A DNA stretch of 64,000 nt from Fuscovulum sp. (GTDB taxonomy: Bacteria; Pseudomonadota; Alphaproteobacteria; Rhodobacterales; Rhodobacteraceae): contig CP136571.1 of the NCBI GenBank assembly GCA_035192965.1, positions 82,501 to 146,500 of the forward strand, given 5' to 3'. The position numbers and the translations under genes are program-made. A model generated the notes under the pieces. It searched no databases. It was not told the origin of the DNA and saw nothing but the letters and a program-made list of their open reading frames with translations. Positions 45,509 to 53,480 of the stretch are shown piece by piece (positions within the stretch are counted from its first letter, which is position 1; each line of letters starts with the position of its first letter).

Positions 45509-47521
45509 ATGCGTAAACGGGGAGTTGTCATCGCATTTTGCGCCGGAATGGCGCTCCTTCTCGGCGCTTGCGTCGAGCAGAGCCGTGGTCGCAGTGCCGG
45601 TGCTTTTGGTCCGGATGGCGCACGCAGCAGCGGGACATCAGGCAGTACCGGGGCACGGTTCGGCCTTGCCGCGGATGGGGACCGGGTTGCAATGCAGCGC
45701 GGGTCGGATGTGGTATTTGACAGCGATGCCCTGTCTGACAGCGCCACGCGGGCCGAAATTCGCTCTGCCGGTGGCGGCAATGTGGAAATCAGCCTGGTGA
45801 ATGCCTCGATCGAGGCGGCGGCAAAGGCGGTGTTGGCCGATACGCTGGGGCTGGATTACGTGGTGGCGGATGGGGTGCAGGGGCGGATCACGATCCAGAC
45901 CACCAGCCCGGTGCCGCGCGAGGTGCTTTTGGACCTGTTCGATGCGGCGCTGAGTGCCAATGCCGCAAGGATGCAGAAGTCGGGCGACACGGTGCAGATC
46001 GTGGCGGGGGTTTCGGGATCGTCCAGTTTCCGGCTGGCCGGTCAAAGCGGGCGGGGTGGATCGTCGATCATCGTCGCGCCGCTGCAATATGTCTCGGCTG
46101 CGGAAATGTTGAACCTGCTGAAGCCGCAGATTGATCAGGGATTGAACGTGGTGCCGGATTCGCGGCGCAATATCCTGCTGTTGTCCGGCCCGGCGGATGT
46201 GACGGAAAGCGCACTGGATGCGCTGAATATTTTCGATGTCGATGTGCTGTCAGGCAAGTCGGTCGCCCTTGTGCGGCTGACATCCGGCGAGCCGGAGGCG
46301 GTTGTGGAACAGGCGCAAGCGCTGTTTGAAACCGAAGAAGGCGGCGCGTTGCGGGGCGTGGTGGAGTTTGTGCCGAACGAGCGGCTGGGATCGGTTCTGG
46401 TGATATCCTCGCGCGCGGCCTATATGGACCGCGCAGTGCGGTGGATACGCGAACTGGATCGGCCCGGCCCCGGATCGGGGCAGTATCTGGCGACCTATAA
46501 CCTGCAAAACCGCAGCGCGGTGGAGGTGGCCCCCATCCTTGCCAACCTGTTGGGGGCGGGCGATGTCGTGGATGGCGAGGGTGAGGCCGCATTGGGCGAC
46601 ACGACCGGCACGCGGGTGGCCGCCGATGACAGCCGCAATGCGCTTGTGGTGCGCGCGCCGCGTGCCCAACATGCCGAAATCGAAGGCCTTTTGCGCGAGT
46701 TGGACAGCCCCGCAAGGCAGGTTCTGCTGGAGGCGACGATTGCCGAGGTCACGCTGAACGACCGTCTGGATATCGGGACGCGGTGGTTTTTCGAGAATGG
46801 TAATTTCGATTTCCGCTTTTCGGATCAGGCGGGGGCAGTGGCGGGCAACGACACAGGCTTTACTGCCGTGTTTGGCACGGGCAGCGCGGATGTGGCGCTT
46901 TCGGCGCTGGCGGCGGTGACGGATGTGAAGATCATTTCCGCGCCCACGCTGATGGTGATCGACAACAAGGAAGGCATCCTGCAGATCGGCGATCAGGTGC
47001 CCATCGTGACGTCGCAATCGCAGGACCAGACGGCCAATGCACCGATCCTGACGCAGGTGGAATATCGCGACACGGGCATCATCCTGCGGGTGCGCCCGCG
47101 CATCGGGGCCGGGGGCCGGGTGACGCTTGAGATCAGCCAGGAAGTGAGCGACGTGGCCGAGACGGAAACGTCGGGCATCGATTCACCCACGATCCGGCAG
47201 CGCAAGGTGCAGACCTCGGTCGCGCTGATCGACGGGCAGACGCTGGCGCTGGGCGGGTTGGTGCAGGAATCCGATCGGATGACGCGATCCGAGGTGCCAG
47301 GGCTGGGCCGGGTGCCGGTTGTCGGCAACCTGTTCCGCAGCAAGGACAGCCGTCGGGGGCGGACCGAACTGCTGATCCTGATCCGGCCGCGGGTGATCTT
47401 GTCAGAGGGCGATGCAAATTCCGCCACGGCCTATTGGCGCACGAAACTGTCGGGGGCGAATTCCACTCTGGAAAGCGGGCTTGGCCGCCCGCGCCATTCC
47501 GTCAGCGACGTGATCGAATAA
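45509..47521 (+). CDS. gspD: Type II secretion outer-membrane secretin GspD
   Basis: A 670-residue secretin. The signal ends in a lipobox (LLLGAC), so it may be a lipoprotein. N-domains (N0-N3) include VEISLVNASIEAAAKAVLADTLG, and the secretin core has the VPIVTSQSQ and QVEYRDTGIILRVRPRI segments, ending TELLILIRPRVIL. It forms the outer-membrane pore. The start ATG 45509 gives the best signal peptide; GTG 45491 is an alternative. Confidence 0.94.
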   Translation: MRKRGVVIAFCAGMALLLGACVEQSRGRSAGAFGPDGARSSGTSGSTGARFGLAADGDRVAMQRGSDVVFDSDALSDSATRAEIRSAGGGNVEISLVNASIEAAAKAVLADTLGLDYVVADGVQGRITIQTTSPVPREVLLDLFDAALSANAARMQKSGDTVQIVAGVSGSSSFRLAGQSGRGGSSIIVAPLQYVSAAEMLNLLKPQIDQGLNVVPDSRRNILLLSGPADVTESALDALNIFDVDVLSGKSVALVRLTSGEPEAVVEQAQALFETEEGGALRGVVEFVPNERLGSVLVISSRAAYMDRAVRWIRELDRPGPGSGQYLATYNLQNRSAVEVAPILANLLGAGDVVDGEGEAALGDTTGTRVAADDSRNALVVRAPRAQHAEIEGLLRELDSPARQVLLEATIAEVTLNDRLDIGTRWFFENGNFDFRFSDQAGAVAGNDTGFTAVFGTGSADVALSALAAVTDVKIISAPTLMVIDNKEGILQIGDQVPIVTSQSQDQTANAPILTQVEYRDTGIILRVRPRIGAGGRVTLEISQEVSDVAETETSGIDSPTIRQRKVQTSVALIDGQTLALGGLVQESDRMTRSEVPGLGRVPVVGNLFRSKDSRRGRTELLILIRPRVILSEGDANSATAYWRTKLSGANSTLESGLGRPRHSVSDVIE

Positions 47522-47544
47522 CGCGCACGGCGGGGGGCGGGGCC

Positions 47545-48753
47545 ATGCCCACCTATGCATACAGAGCCTATGGCGCGCGCGGAACGGTGGAAACCGGGAC
47601 GCTGGACAGCCCGTCGGAATCGGCGGCGGTGGAAACGCTGCGGGCGCTGGGGTTGACCGTTGTTGAACTGACCGAGGGCGCGGTGGCGGCCTCGCTGCCA
47701 TGGTGGAAGCGCGAGATCAGCCTGTCTGGCGGGGCGCTGGCACTGGCGGAACAGGCGGCGCTGGCGGAACAGATGGCCACGATGCTGCGTGTGCGGCTGC
47801 CCGCGATGGAAATGCTGCGCATTCTGGCGCAGGGCGCGGAACGCGCGGATACGCGCGTTCGGCTGGAACGCACGGCGCGGCTGGTGGCGGAAGGCGTGCC
47901 GCTGGCACAGGCGTTTGAACAGGCAGGGCCGAGGGTGGCGCCGGTGTTCCTGTCGCTGCTGCGGGCGGGCGGGCAATCGGATGCGATGCCAGAGCAGTTG
48001 ACCGATCTGGCGCGTTTGCTTCGGCTGCAGGATCAGTTGCGCGGGCAAGTCGCGACGGCGCTGCTGTACCCAGCGATCCTGATTGTTGCGGCGGTGGCGG
48101 TGTTGTTGATCGTGGCGCTAACGCTGGCCCCCGCGCTGGCCCCGCTGTTTCAGGGCGACGGGCGGGAGATGCCCGCGTCGCTGGCGTTTTTCAGCGCCTT
48201 GGGCGATCTGATCCGGGGGTGGTGGCCGGTTTTGCTGTTGGGTCTGTGTGCGGTGGTGGCTGTGGTCATCTGGGGGCTGCGGGCGGGCTGGGGGCGGGTG
48301 GCATTCCGGCTGCCGCTGTTCAGGCCGTTGATGCGGGATGCGGCGCTGCTGGCCTTGGTGCGGTCGCTGGCGCTGATGTTGAAGGCCGGGCGGCCGCTGG
48401 CCGAGGCGTTGCGCGGAATGGCCGAGGCCGATCCCGGTGGCCCTTTCGCGCCGGACCTGCGCGCAGCGACGGCGGCGCTGGAGCGGGGTGAGCGGGCGCA
48501 TGTGGCGCTGGCCAAGGGCGGGCGCTTGCCGCCGATGGTGCGGGAACTGTTCCGCGTGGGCGAAGAAGCAAACGCGCTGGTGCCTGTTCTGGAAGCTCTG
48601 TCCCAGAGCGTACAGGGGCAGTTGGACCAGAGCACGCAGCGCCTGCTGCGCCTGCTGACGCCGATCCTGACGCTGGTCATCGGGGGCGTCGTGGGGGGGC
48701 TGGTCTATTCCATCATGGGGGCGGTGCTGTCGATCAATGATCTGGCCTTCTGA
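47545..48753 (+). CDS. gspF: Type II secretion inner-membrane protein GspF
   Basis: A 402-residue platform protein beginning MPTYAYRAYGARGTVETGTL, the usual GspF opening. It has two repeated helical bundles and three membrane segments (LLYPAILIVAAVAVLLIVALTL; VLLLGLCAVVAVVIWGL; LTLVIGGVVGGLVYSIMGAVLSI). It works with GspE to assemble the pseudopilus. It overlaps gspI by 17 bases. Confidence 0.94.
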   Translation: MPTYAYRAYGARGTVETGTLDSPSESAAVETLRALGLTVVELTEGAVAASLPWWKREISLSGGALALAEQAALAEQMATMLRVRLPAMEMLRILAQGAERADTRVRLERTARLVAEGVPLAQAFEQAGPRVAPVFLSLLRAGGQSDAMPEQLTDLARLLRLQDQLRGQVATALLYPAILIVAAVAVLLIVALTLAPALAPLFQGDGREMPASLAFFSALGDLIRGWWPVLLLGLCAVVAVVIWGLRAGWGRVAFRLPLFRPLMRDAALLALVRSLALMLKAGRPLAEALRGMAEADPGGPFAPDLRAATAALERGERAHVALAKGGRLPPMVRELFRVGEEANALVPVLEALSQSVQGQLDQSTQRLLRLLTPILTLVIGGVVGGLVYSIMGAVLSINDLAF

Positions 48754-49105
48754 CACGCGCAACAGGCGGCGGGGGTTTTCCCTGCTGGAAGCGATGCTGG
48801 CCATGGCCGTTCTTGCGCTTGTCCTTGGCACGGCTTTGGGCCGTGTCGGCTGGACCGTTGGGCAGATAGGGCAACGGTCGGATGCGGCATGGGGCACGGA
48901 ACTGGCCCGGTCAGTGCTGGATGAATACAGCGTTACCCGTGATGCCGCCTTGGCCGAAGGCCGCGCTGCGCCGGATTGGCGGTGGGAGTTGACGGTGTCA
49001 TCGGGCGGCGAGCGATTGCAGGAGGCAACGGTGCGGGTCTGGCGCGCGGATGACCGCGAGCGCGCGGTGGTGCTGCGGGCGCTGCTGCCAGAGAACGCGC
49101 CGTGA
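48737..49105 (+). CDS. gspI: Minor pseudopilin GspI-like
   Basis: A 122-residue prepilin-type protein: RRRG^FSLLEAMLAMAVLAL is a class III signal cleaved before Phe, with Glu at +5. Length and position between gspF and gspJ fit GspI, a tip pseudopilin. Confidence 0.85.
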   Translation: MIWPSDTRNRRRGFSLLEAMLAMAVLALVLGTALGRVGWTVGQIGQRSDAAWGTELARSVLDEYSVTRDAALAEGRAAPDWRWELTVSSGGERLQEATVRVWRADDRERAVVLRALLPENAP

Positions 49106-49680
49106 CGCGGCGCAACCCGAGGGCCGGGGTGACGCTGCTGGAACTGCTGATTGCGCTGTGGGTGATGGCGGCGGCCGCGATGATCCTGGCGTCATCCCTG
49201 GGGCTGATGGGGCGGGCGCTGGCGCGGGTCGGGGGGGAGGCCACGGATGTGGAGCGCATTTCCGCCCGCGTTACCGTGCGGCGCTGGCTGGAAGAGATGC
49301 CAACGGGCGCGCGGTTGGTTGGGGATGCAAGCAGCGTGACATTTGTCACGCTGATCGACACGCCCCCGCTGACGGCGGCGGAACTGGTGGCGGTGCGGCT
49401 GTCCGGGGCGGGTGGCGCAGTGCGGGCAGATGCCGGGGCGATAGAGGTTGAACTGGCCCCGCAAGGACAGGTGACGGGTATCCGCTATTTCGGCGCGCCC
49501 GGGCCTGCGGACCGCCCGGAATGGCGGGAAGTTTGGCCAGAGACGGCCACCGCTCTGCCCGATCTGATCCGGCTGGATTATGTGGATGGCGAGCGGGTTA
49601 TGCCGCCTTTGACCATACGCCCCGCGCGAAAGGCGCGTCAGAGCGAGATGTCGCTGTCTTCGCCCGTCCCGCCGGGTTGA
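49102..49680 (+). CDS. gspJ: Minor pseudopilin GspJ-like
   Basis: A 192-residue prepilin with NPRAG^VTLLELLIALWVMAAAA. The GTG start overlaps the gspI stop (GTGA). Size fits GspJ. Its last 43 bases overlap the convergent gspG. Confidence 0.84.
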   Translation: MTRRNPRAGVTLLELLIALWVMAAAAMILASSLGLMGRALARVGGEATDVERISARVTVRRWLEEMPTGARLVGDASSVTFVTLIDTPPLTAAELVAVRLSGAGGAVRADAGAIEVELAPQGQVTGIRYFGAPGPADRPEWREVWPETATALPDLIRLDYVDGERVMPPLTIRPARKARQSEMSLSSPVPPG

Positions 49681-50066
49681 CCGTCGCGGCCAAGGGTTGT
49701 CAGTCCGAAAGGCCCGGCCCCGCCCGGCGCGACATAGGTGAAGGGGCGACCCCACGGATCGGTCATATCGGCATCACCATCAAGGTAGGGGCCTTTCCAT
49801 CCGTCTACATCCGCAGGCGCAGTGATCAGGGCAGACAGGCCTTCGCCCGTGGTCGGATAGCGGCCGGTGTCGATGTAGAAAAGTTGCACGGCACCCTTGA
49901 GATTGGCCATCGCCACCTCAGCCGCCTGCGATTTGGCGCGACCGAAGCTTTCCATCAGGCGGGGGGCGCCGAAACCCACGATCAGGGCGATCACGGCAAG
50001 GACGATCATCACCTCAAGCAGGGTGACGCCAGACTTTGCATGGCGACGATGGGTTGGGCGGGTCAT
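49638..50066 (-). CDS. gspG: Major pseudopilin GspG
   Basis: A 142-residue prepilin with KSG^VTLLEVMIVLAVIALIVGF and the GspG body: YPTTGEGLSALI, WKGPYL, DPWGRPFTYVAPG and a C-terminal calcium-site-like region. It is the main subunit of the type II pseudopilus. It lies on the opposite strand from gspC-J and overlaps the prepilin peptidase stop by 4 bases. Confidence 0.93.
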   Translation of the reverse strand: MTRPTHRRHAKSGVTLLEVMIVLAVIALIVGFGAPRLMESFGRAKSQAAEVAMANLKGAVQLFYIDTGRYPTTGEGLSALITAPADVDGWKGPYLDGDADMTDPWGRPFTYVAPGGAGPFGLTTLGRDGQPGGTGEDSDISL

Positions 50067-50629
50067 GGCGCGGCGGGTCCGGGCAGAGGAAAGTTCACGA
50101 AGATGAATATTGCATAAGCGAGGAAGGGGCCAAAAGCGAGGCTCCTCTGCGCGGTGTTGTGTCGGGCCCTGCCCCGCCGCCGCGCCAGCAGTGCTGCGAC
50201 GATGCCCCCGGTCGCAGCCACGAAGATCATCGCCCAGACTTGCCCTGCGCCGAGGCAGAGCGTGCCTGCCCCGATCAGCTTGGCATCGCCGATCCCCAAA
50301 GCCTCATCTCCGCGCCGGAGGAAGTACCAGCCACCTGCCCACCACAGCACAGCGGTCAAGAAGGCAGCAGTGGCGAGGGTGACCATAAGGGGCATGGTCA
50401 GGCCGTGCAGATGCCACTGGAAAACCGCGCCCGACAGGGCGATGATCGCGGTGCCGAGGTCCGGGATTTCCTGTCGCATCAGGTCGATGTGGCTGATCCA
50501 TATCAGGGGCAGCGCGATGACGGCAGCAAAGAGCAAACGGTCCGGCGGCTGCGTCAGACAGGCCAATGCGAAGGTCGCCGCATAGGCGGCCGCGAGGGCG
50601 GGCAGGAACCGGGGGCGAAGGGGCGTCAT
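50063..50629 (-). CDS. Prepilin peptidase (type IV leader peptidase, short form)
   Basis: A 188-residue membrane protease with six or so helices and the two catalytic aspartates in WISHIDLMRQEIPD and LGIGDAKLIGAG. It lacks the N-terminal cysteine methylation domain of full PilD/GspO, resembling short CpaA/TadV-type peptidases. It cuts the pseudopilins encoded around it. The start is ATG 50629 (or TTG 50638), overlapping the divergent gspK start codon. Confidence 0.88.
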   Translation of the reverse strand: MTPLRPRFLPALAAAYAATFALACLTQPPDRLLFAAVIALPLIWISHIDLMRQEIPDLGTAIIALSGAVFQWHLHGLTMPLMVTLATAAFLTAVLWWAGGWYFLRRGDEALGIGDAKLIGAGTLCLGAGQVWAMIFVAATGGIVAALLARRRGRARHNTAQRSLAFGPFLAYAIFIFVNFPLPGPAAP

Positions 50630-51260
50630 GGCGCGCAATCATCGGCTGGGGCGGAACCGACGGCAAGGGGTGGTGCTGCTGGTCGTGCTGGCCGGTGTCG
50701 TGCTGATTGCGGCCTTGGCCGGAACCCTGCGCGCCCGTGCCGGGGCGACCAGTGCCGTGCTGGCGCGGCTGGCCGACACCCATCGCGTGGCTTTGGCGGA
50801 AAGCGCGGTGATCGCGCAGGTGCGGGCGACATGGGGGCAGCCCACGGCTGCGATCCGTCGGGCCGACGGGACACCCGTGGTGATTGCACGCGACGGGATG
50901 CGATGGGAGGTGCGGGTGAGCGATGTGGAAGGGTTGGTCGATCTTTACGCCGCGCCTGCGCCGGTGCTGGGCCTGTTGCCGGGCGTATCAGCGGCAGAGC
51001 TGGGCAGCGCCCGCAACCGGATGATCGCAGGGCTGGCTCCCGGTGACAGGCATCTGTCGGTGGAGCAGACGATGGCGGCGATGGGGCTGGATGCCGGAAT
51101 ACGCGCGCGGCTGCTGCCTTTGGTGACGCAGCGGGCACGAACCGGAGAGATCAACCCGGTGCTGGCCCCGCCCGAACTGCGGGGAAAGGCGCTGATGCTG
51201 GCCGAGCAGGATATCGCGGGCGGCGATCTGGCGCAGATCAGCGCCCGGCAGGTGGATTAG
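50628..51260 (+). CDS. gspK: Minor pseudopilin GspK-like
   Basis: A 210-residue protein with RRQG^VVLLVVLAGVVLIAALAG, the hydrophobic prepilin signal lacking Glu at +5 as in GspK, and a body containing DVEGLVDLY as in GspK. It is shorter than typical GspK (about 300 residues). Its ATG shares the sequence CATG with the divergent peptidase start. AAGGGG is upstream. Confidence 0.83.
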   Translation: MARNHRLGRNRRQGVVLLVVLAGVVLIAALAGTLRARAGATSAVLARLADTHRVALAESAVIAQVRATWGQPTAAIRRADGTPVVIARDGMRWEVRVSDVEGLVDLYAAPAPVLGLLPGVSAAELGSARNRMIAGLAPGDRHLSVEQTMAAMGLDAGIRARLLPLVTQRARTGEINPVLAPPELRGKALMLAEQDIAGGDLAQISARQVD

Positions 51261-52549
51261 CCGCGCCACGCCGCGCCATCCGGCCAGAGATGGGCGGCGA
51301 TGGAGGCGGGTTTCATGGTAATGGAATAGCCCGGTTCTTCGGGTGGCATGTAATGGCCTGCCTTCATGTGAACGGGTGTTAGGAAATGGTCGTGCAGGTG
51401 ATCGACATATTCCAGCACCCGGTCGGTCAGGCTGGCCGAGACGCAGACATAATCGAAGATCGACAGGTGCTGGACATATTCGCACAGGCCCACCCCGCCC
51501 GCATGGGGGCAGACGGGGACGCCGAAATGATCGGCCAAAAGGAAGACGCCAACGATTTCGTTCACGCCGCCAAGGCGGGCTGAATCGAGTTGCAGAACCT
51601 GCAAGGCATCGGCCTGAAGGAACTGTTTGAACATCACCGCGTTCTGGCAATGCTCGCCCGTGGCCACCTTGATCGGGGCCACGCCCCGCGCGATGGCGGC
51701 ATGGCCGAGAATGTCATCGGGGCTGGTGGGTTCTTCGATGAACCAAGGGTTGAACTGGGCCAACGGACGCATGTGATGGATCGCCTGCGCCACGCCCCAG
51801 ACCTGATTGGCATCCATCATCAGGTGGCGGTTGGGGCCGATCTCTTCGCGGATGATCCGGGCGCGGCGGATGTCATCGTCCAGATTGCCGCCGACCTTCA
51901 TCTTGAAATGGTTCCAGCCCTGCGCGATGGCCGCGCGGCAAAGGCTGCGCATCTTGTCATCGGAATAGCCCAGCCAACCCGCCGAGGTGGTATAGGCCGG
52001 ATAGCCATTGGCCCGCATTTCGGTGATGCGGGTGGCGCGGGTGGGAAGGTTTTCCTCTAGCCGTTCGCGGGCGCGGCCGGGGTCCAGCGCATCGGACAGA
52101 TAGCGCCAGTCGACAAGGGCCACGGTTTCCGCCGGGGTCATGTCACACAGGATGCGCCAGACAGGTTTGCCGGCGCGTTTGCCCCACAGATCCCACAGCG
52201 CGTTGACCAGCGCGGCGGTGGCGAGGTGGATCACGCCCTTGTCGGGGCCCGTCCAGCGCAACTGGCTGTCGCCCGTGATGCGCCGCCATGTGGCGCCCAT
52301 GTCTGCAAGCAGGTCTTCGACCGGGATATCCTTGATCAGCGGGGCAAGGGCGGTAATCGCGGCGACGCAAAGCTCATTCCCGCGCCCGATGGTGAAGGTC
52401 AGGCCGTGGCCTTCGGTGCCGTCATCGGTTTCGATGATGCAATAGGCGGCCGAGTAATCGGGGGCGAGGTTCATCGCATCCGACCCATCCAGCGAGCGGG
52501 AGGTGGGAAAGCGGATATCCAGCGCGCGAATGGCGGTGATACGGGTCAT
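51257..52549 (-). CDS. fucD: L-fuconate dehydratase
   Basis: A 430-residue enolase-superfamily enzyme. Key residues: KMKVGG (KxK acid/base), MMDANQ, FIEEPTSPDDILGHAAIA and CPHAGGVGLCEYVQHLS (His). The EEPTSPDDILGH and GEHCQN segments are characteristic of L-fuconate dehydratase, which turns L-fuconate into 2-keto-3-deoxy-L-fuconate in L-fucose use. ATG 52549 has AGGAGGA upstream. No other fucose genes are in the window. Confidence 0.93.
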   Translation of the reverse strand: MTRITAIRALDIRFPTSRSLDGSDAMNLAPDYSAAYCIIETDDGTEGHGLTFTIGRGNELCVAAITALAPLIKDIPVEDLLADMGATWRRITGDSQLRWTGPDKGVIHLATAALVNALWDLWGKRAGKPVWRILCDMTPAETVALVDWRYLSDALDPGRARERLEENLPTRATRITEMRANGYPAYTTSAGWLGYSDDKMRSLCRAAIAQGWNHFKMKVGGNLDDDIRRARIIREEIGPNRHLMMDANQVWGVAQAIHHMRPLAQFNPWFIEEPTSPDDILGHAAIARGVAPIKVATGEHCQNAVMFKQFLQADALQVLQLDSARLGGVNEIVGVFLLADHFGVPVCPHAGGVGLCEYVQHLSIFDYVCVSASLTDRVLEYVDHLHDHFLTPVHMKAGHYMPPEEPGYSITMKPASIAAHLWPDGAAWRG

Positions 52550-52612
52550 GGCGGTTCCTCCTGCCCGAACCATAGGCCGGGCAAGAGGGGGTTGGGAAGG
52601 GTCAGCCCCCCG

Positions 52613-52993
52613 CTAACCCTTGTTGCGTCGCAGCATCGGCAGCAGGATCAGCGCAAGGCCGAGGCCGAGTTGCAGGCCACCCGCCACGCGCAGGGCGCCG
52701 GGCTTGGGCAACAGGACCAGCGCCAGTTTGGCGATGGATGCCATCGCCGCCGTGCTGCGCGCCCGTTCCTGCGCGGCGCGCAGGTTGGCGCGGATGACCA
52801 GCGCCAGCACAGCCACCAGCGCAAAAAGCGCAAGGCCGATGATCGCCAAGGCCCCCGCCAGCCCGACATGCGGAATAAGCGCAGTAACGGCAGCCGCCAC
52901 CAGCAGCCCAAGGGCCGCCAGCGTGACCAGCACCGCCACCACGGCCAAGGCGACGGCCCCCAGAACGGGGGCCACGGGGCCTGTGCGTTTCAT
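52613..52993 (-). CDS. Small membrane protein, holin-like/DUF1469-type
   Basis: A 126-residue protein with two long hydrophobic blocks (VLGAVALAVVAVLVTLAALGLLVAAAVTALI and LAIIGLALFALVAVLALVI) and a weaker third. The layout resembles phage-holin-superfamily proteins found beside DUF883 proteins. The ATG overlaps the DUF883 stop. It is probably an envelope stress or inner-membrane protein; no phage genes are near. Confidence 0.7.
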   Translation of the reverse strand: MKRTGPVAPVLGAVALAVVAVLVTLAALGLLVAAAVTALIPHVGLAGALAIIGLALFALVAVLALVIRANLRAAQERARSTAAMASIAKLALVLLPKPGALRVAGGLQLGLGLALILLPMLRRNKG

Positions 52994-53331
52994 CAATCGC
53001 GGTGCGACAGGAACAGGCCCAGGATCACGCCCAGCCCCACTGCCCCGGCCAGCCACGCGAAAGGGTGGGTCTGCACCTTGCCTTCCACATCGGATTGCAT
53101 CGAGCCGAACTGCTTGCGCAGTTCCTTGATGGCATAAAGCGCCTCATCGGTGGCGTCGTCGGCGATATCCTTGGCCTTGGCTTTGGCCTCGGTCGCACCC
53201 TTGAGGCCAAGGTCGCGCAGTTGATGGGTCAATGCGGTGATTTCATCCCGCAGTTCCTGAATGCGGCTTTCGACGTCATCCTGAATGTTTTCGCGCGCGT
53301 CTGTGACGGTTTGCAGCGGAGTCTTGGCCAT
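52993..53331 (-). CDS. DUF883 family (ElaB/YqjD-like) membrane protein
   Basis: A 112-residue protein with an N-terminal helical/coiled region (VTDARENIQDDVESRIQELRDEITALTHQLRD) and a C-terminal tail anchor with a Gly-rich motif (AWLAGAVGLGVILGLFLSHRD). This is the DUF883 pattern; E. coli relatives bind ribosomes and are anchored by the tail. Coupled (TGATG) to the next membrane protein. Confidence 0.85.
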   Translation of the reverse strand: MAKTPLQTVTDARENIQDDVESRIQELRDEITALTHQLRDLGLKGATEAKAKAKDIADDATDEALYAIKELRKQFGSMQSDVEGKVQTHPFAWLAGAVGLGVILGLFLSHRD

Positions 53332-53411
53332 AGTGGTATTCCTTTTCACGTCGTGCGTCCCGACGTCTATCATAATGATTAATAATGGCAGGTCTTTGAT
53401 CTAACGCAGAA

Positions 53412-53436
53412 CAGGCGGGGATTCGCCACCCGCCTG
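53412..53436. terminator. Hairpin after the molybdenum hydroxylase genes
   Basis: CAGGCGGG (53412-53419) pairs with CCCGCCTG (53429-53436) around 9 bases. It lies 45 bases after the stop of the large subunit (minus strand) and lacks a clear U-tract. Confidence 0.4.
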
Positions 53437-53480
53437 CATCACGTTTCGGTGCTTTGGGCCGCCCGGATCAGGCCCGATGT

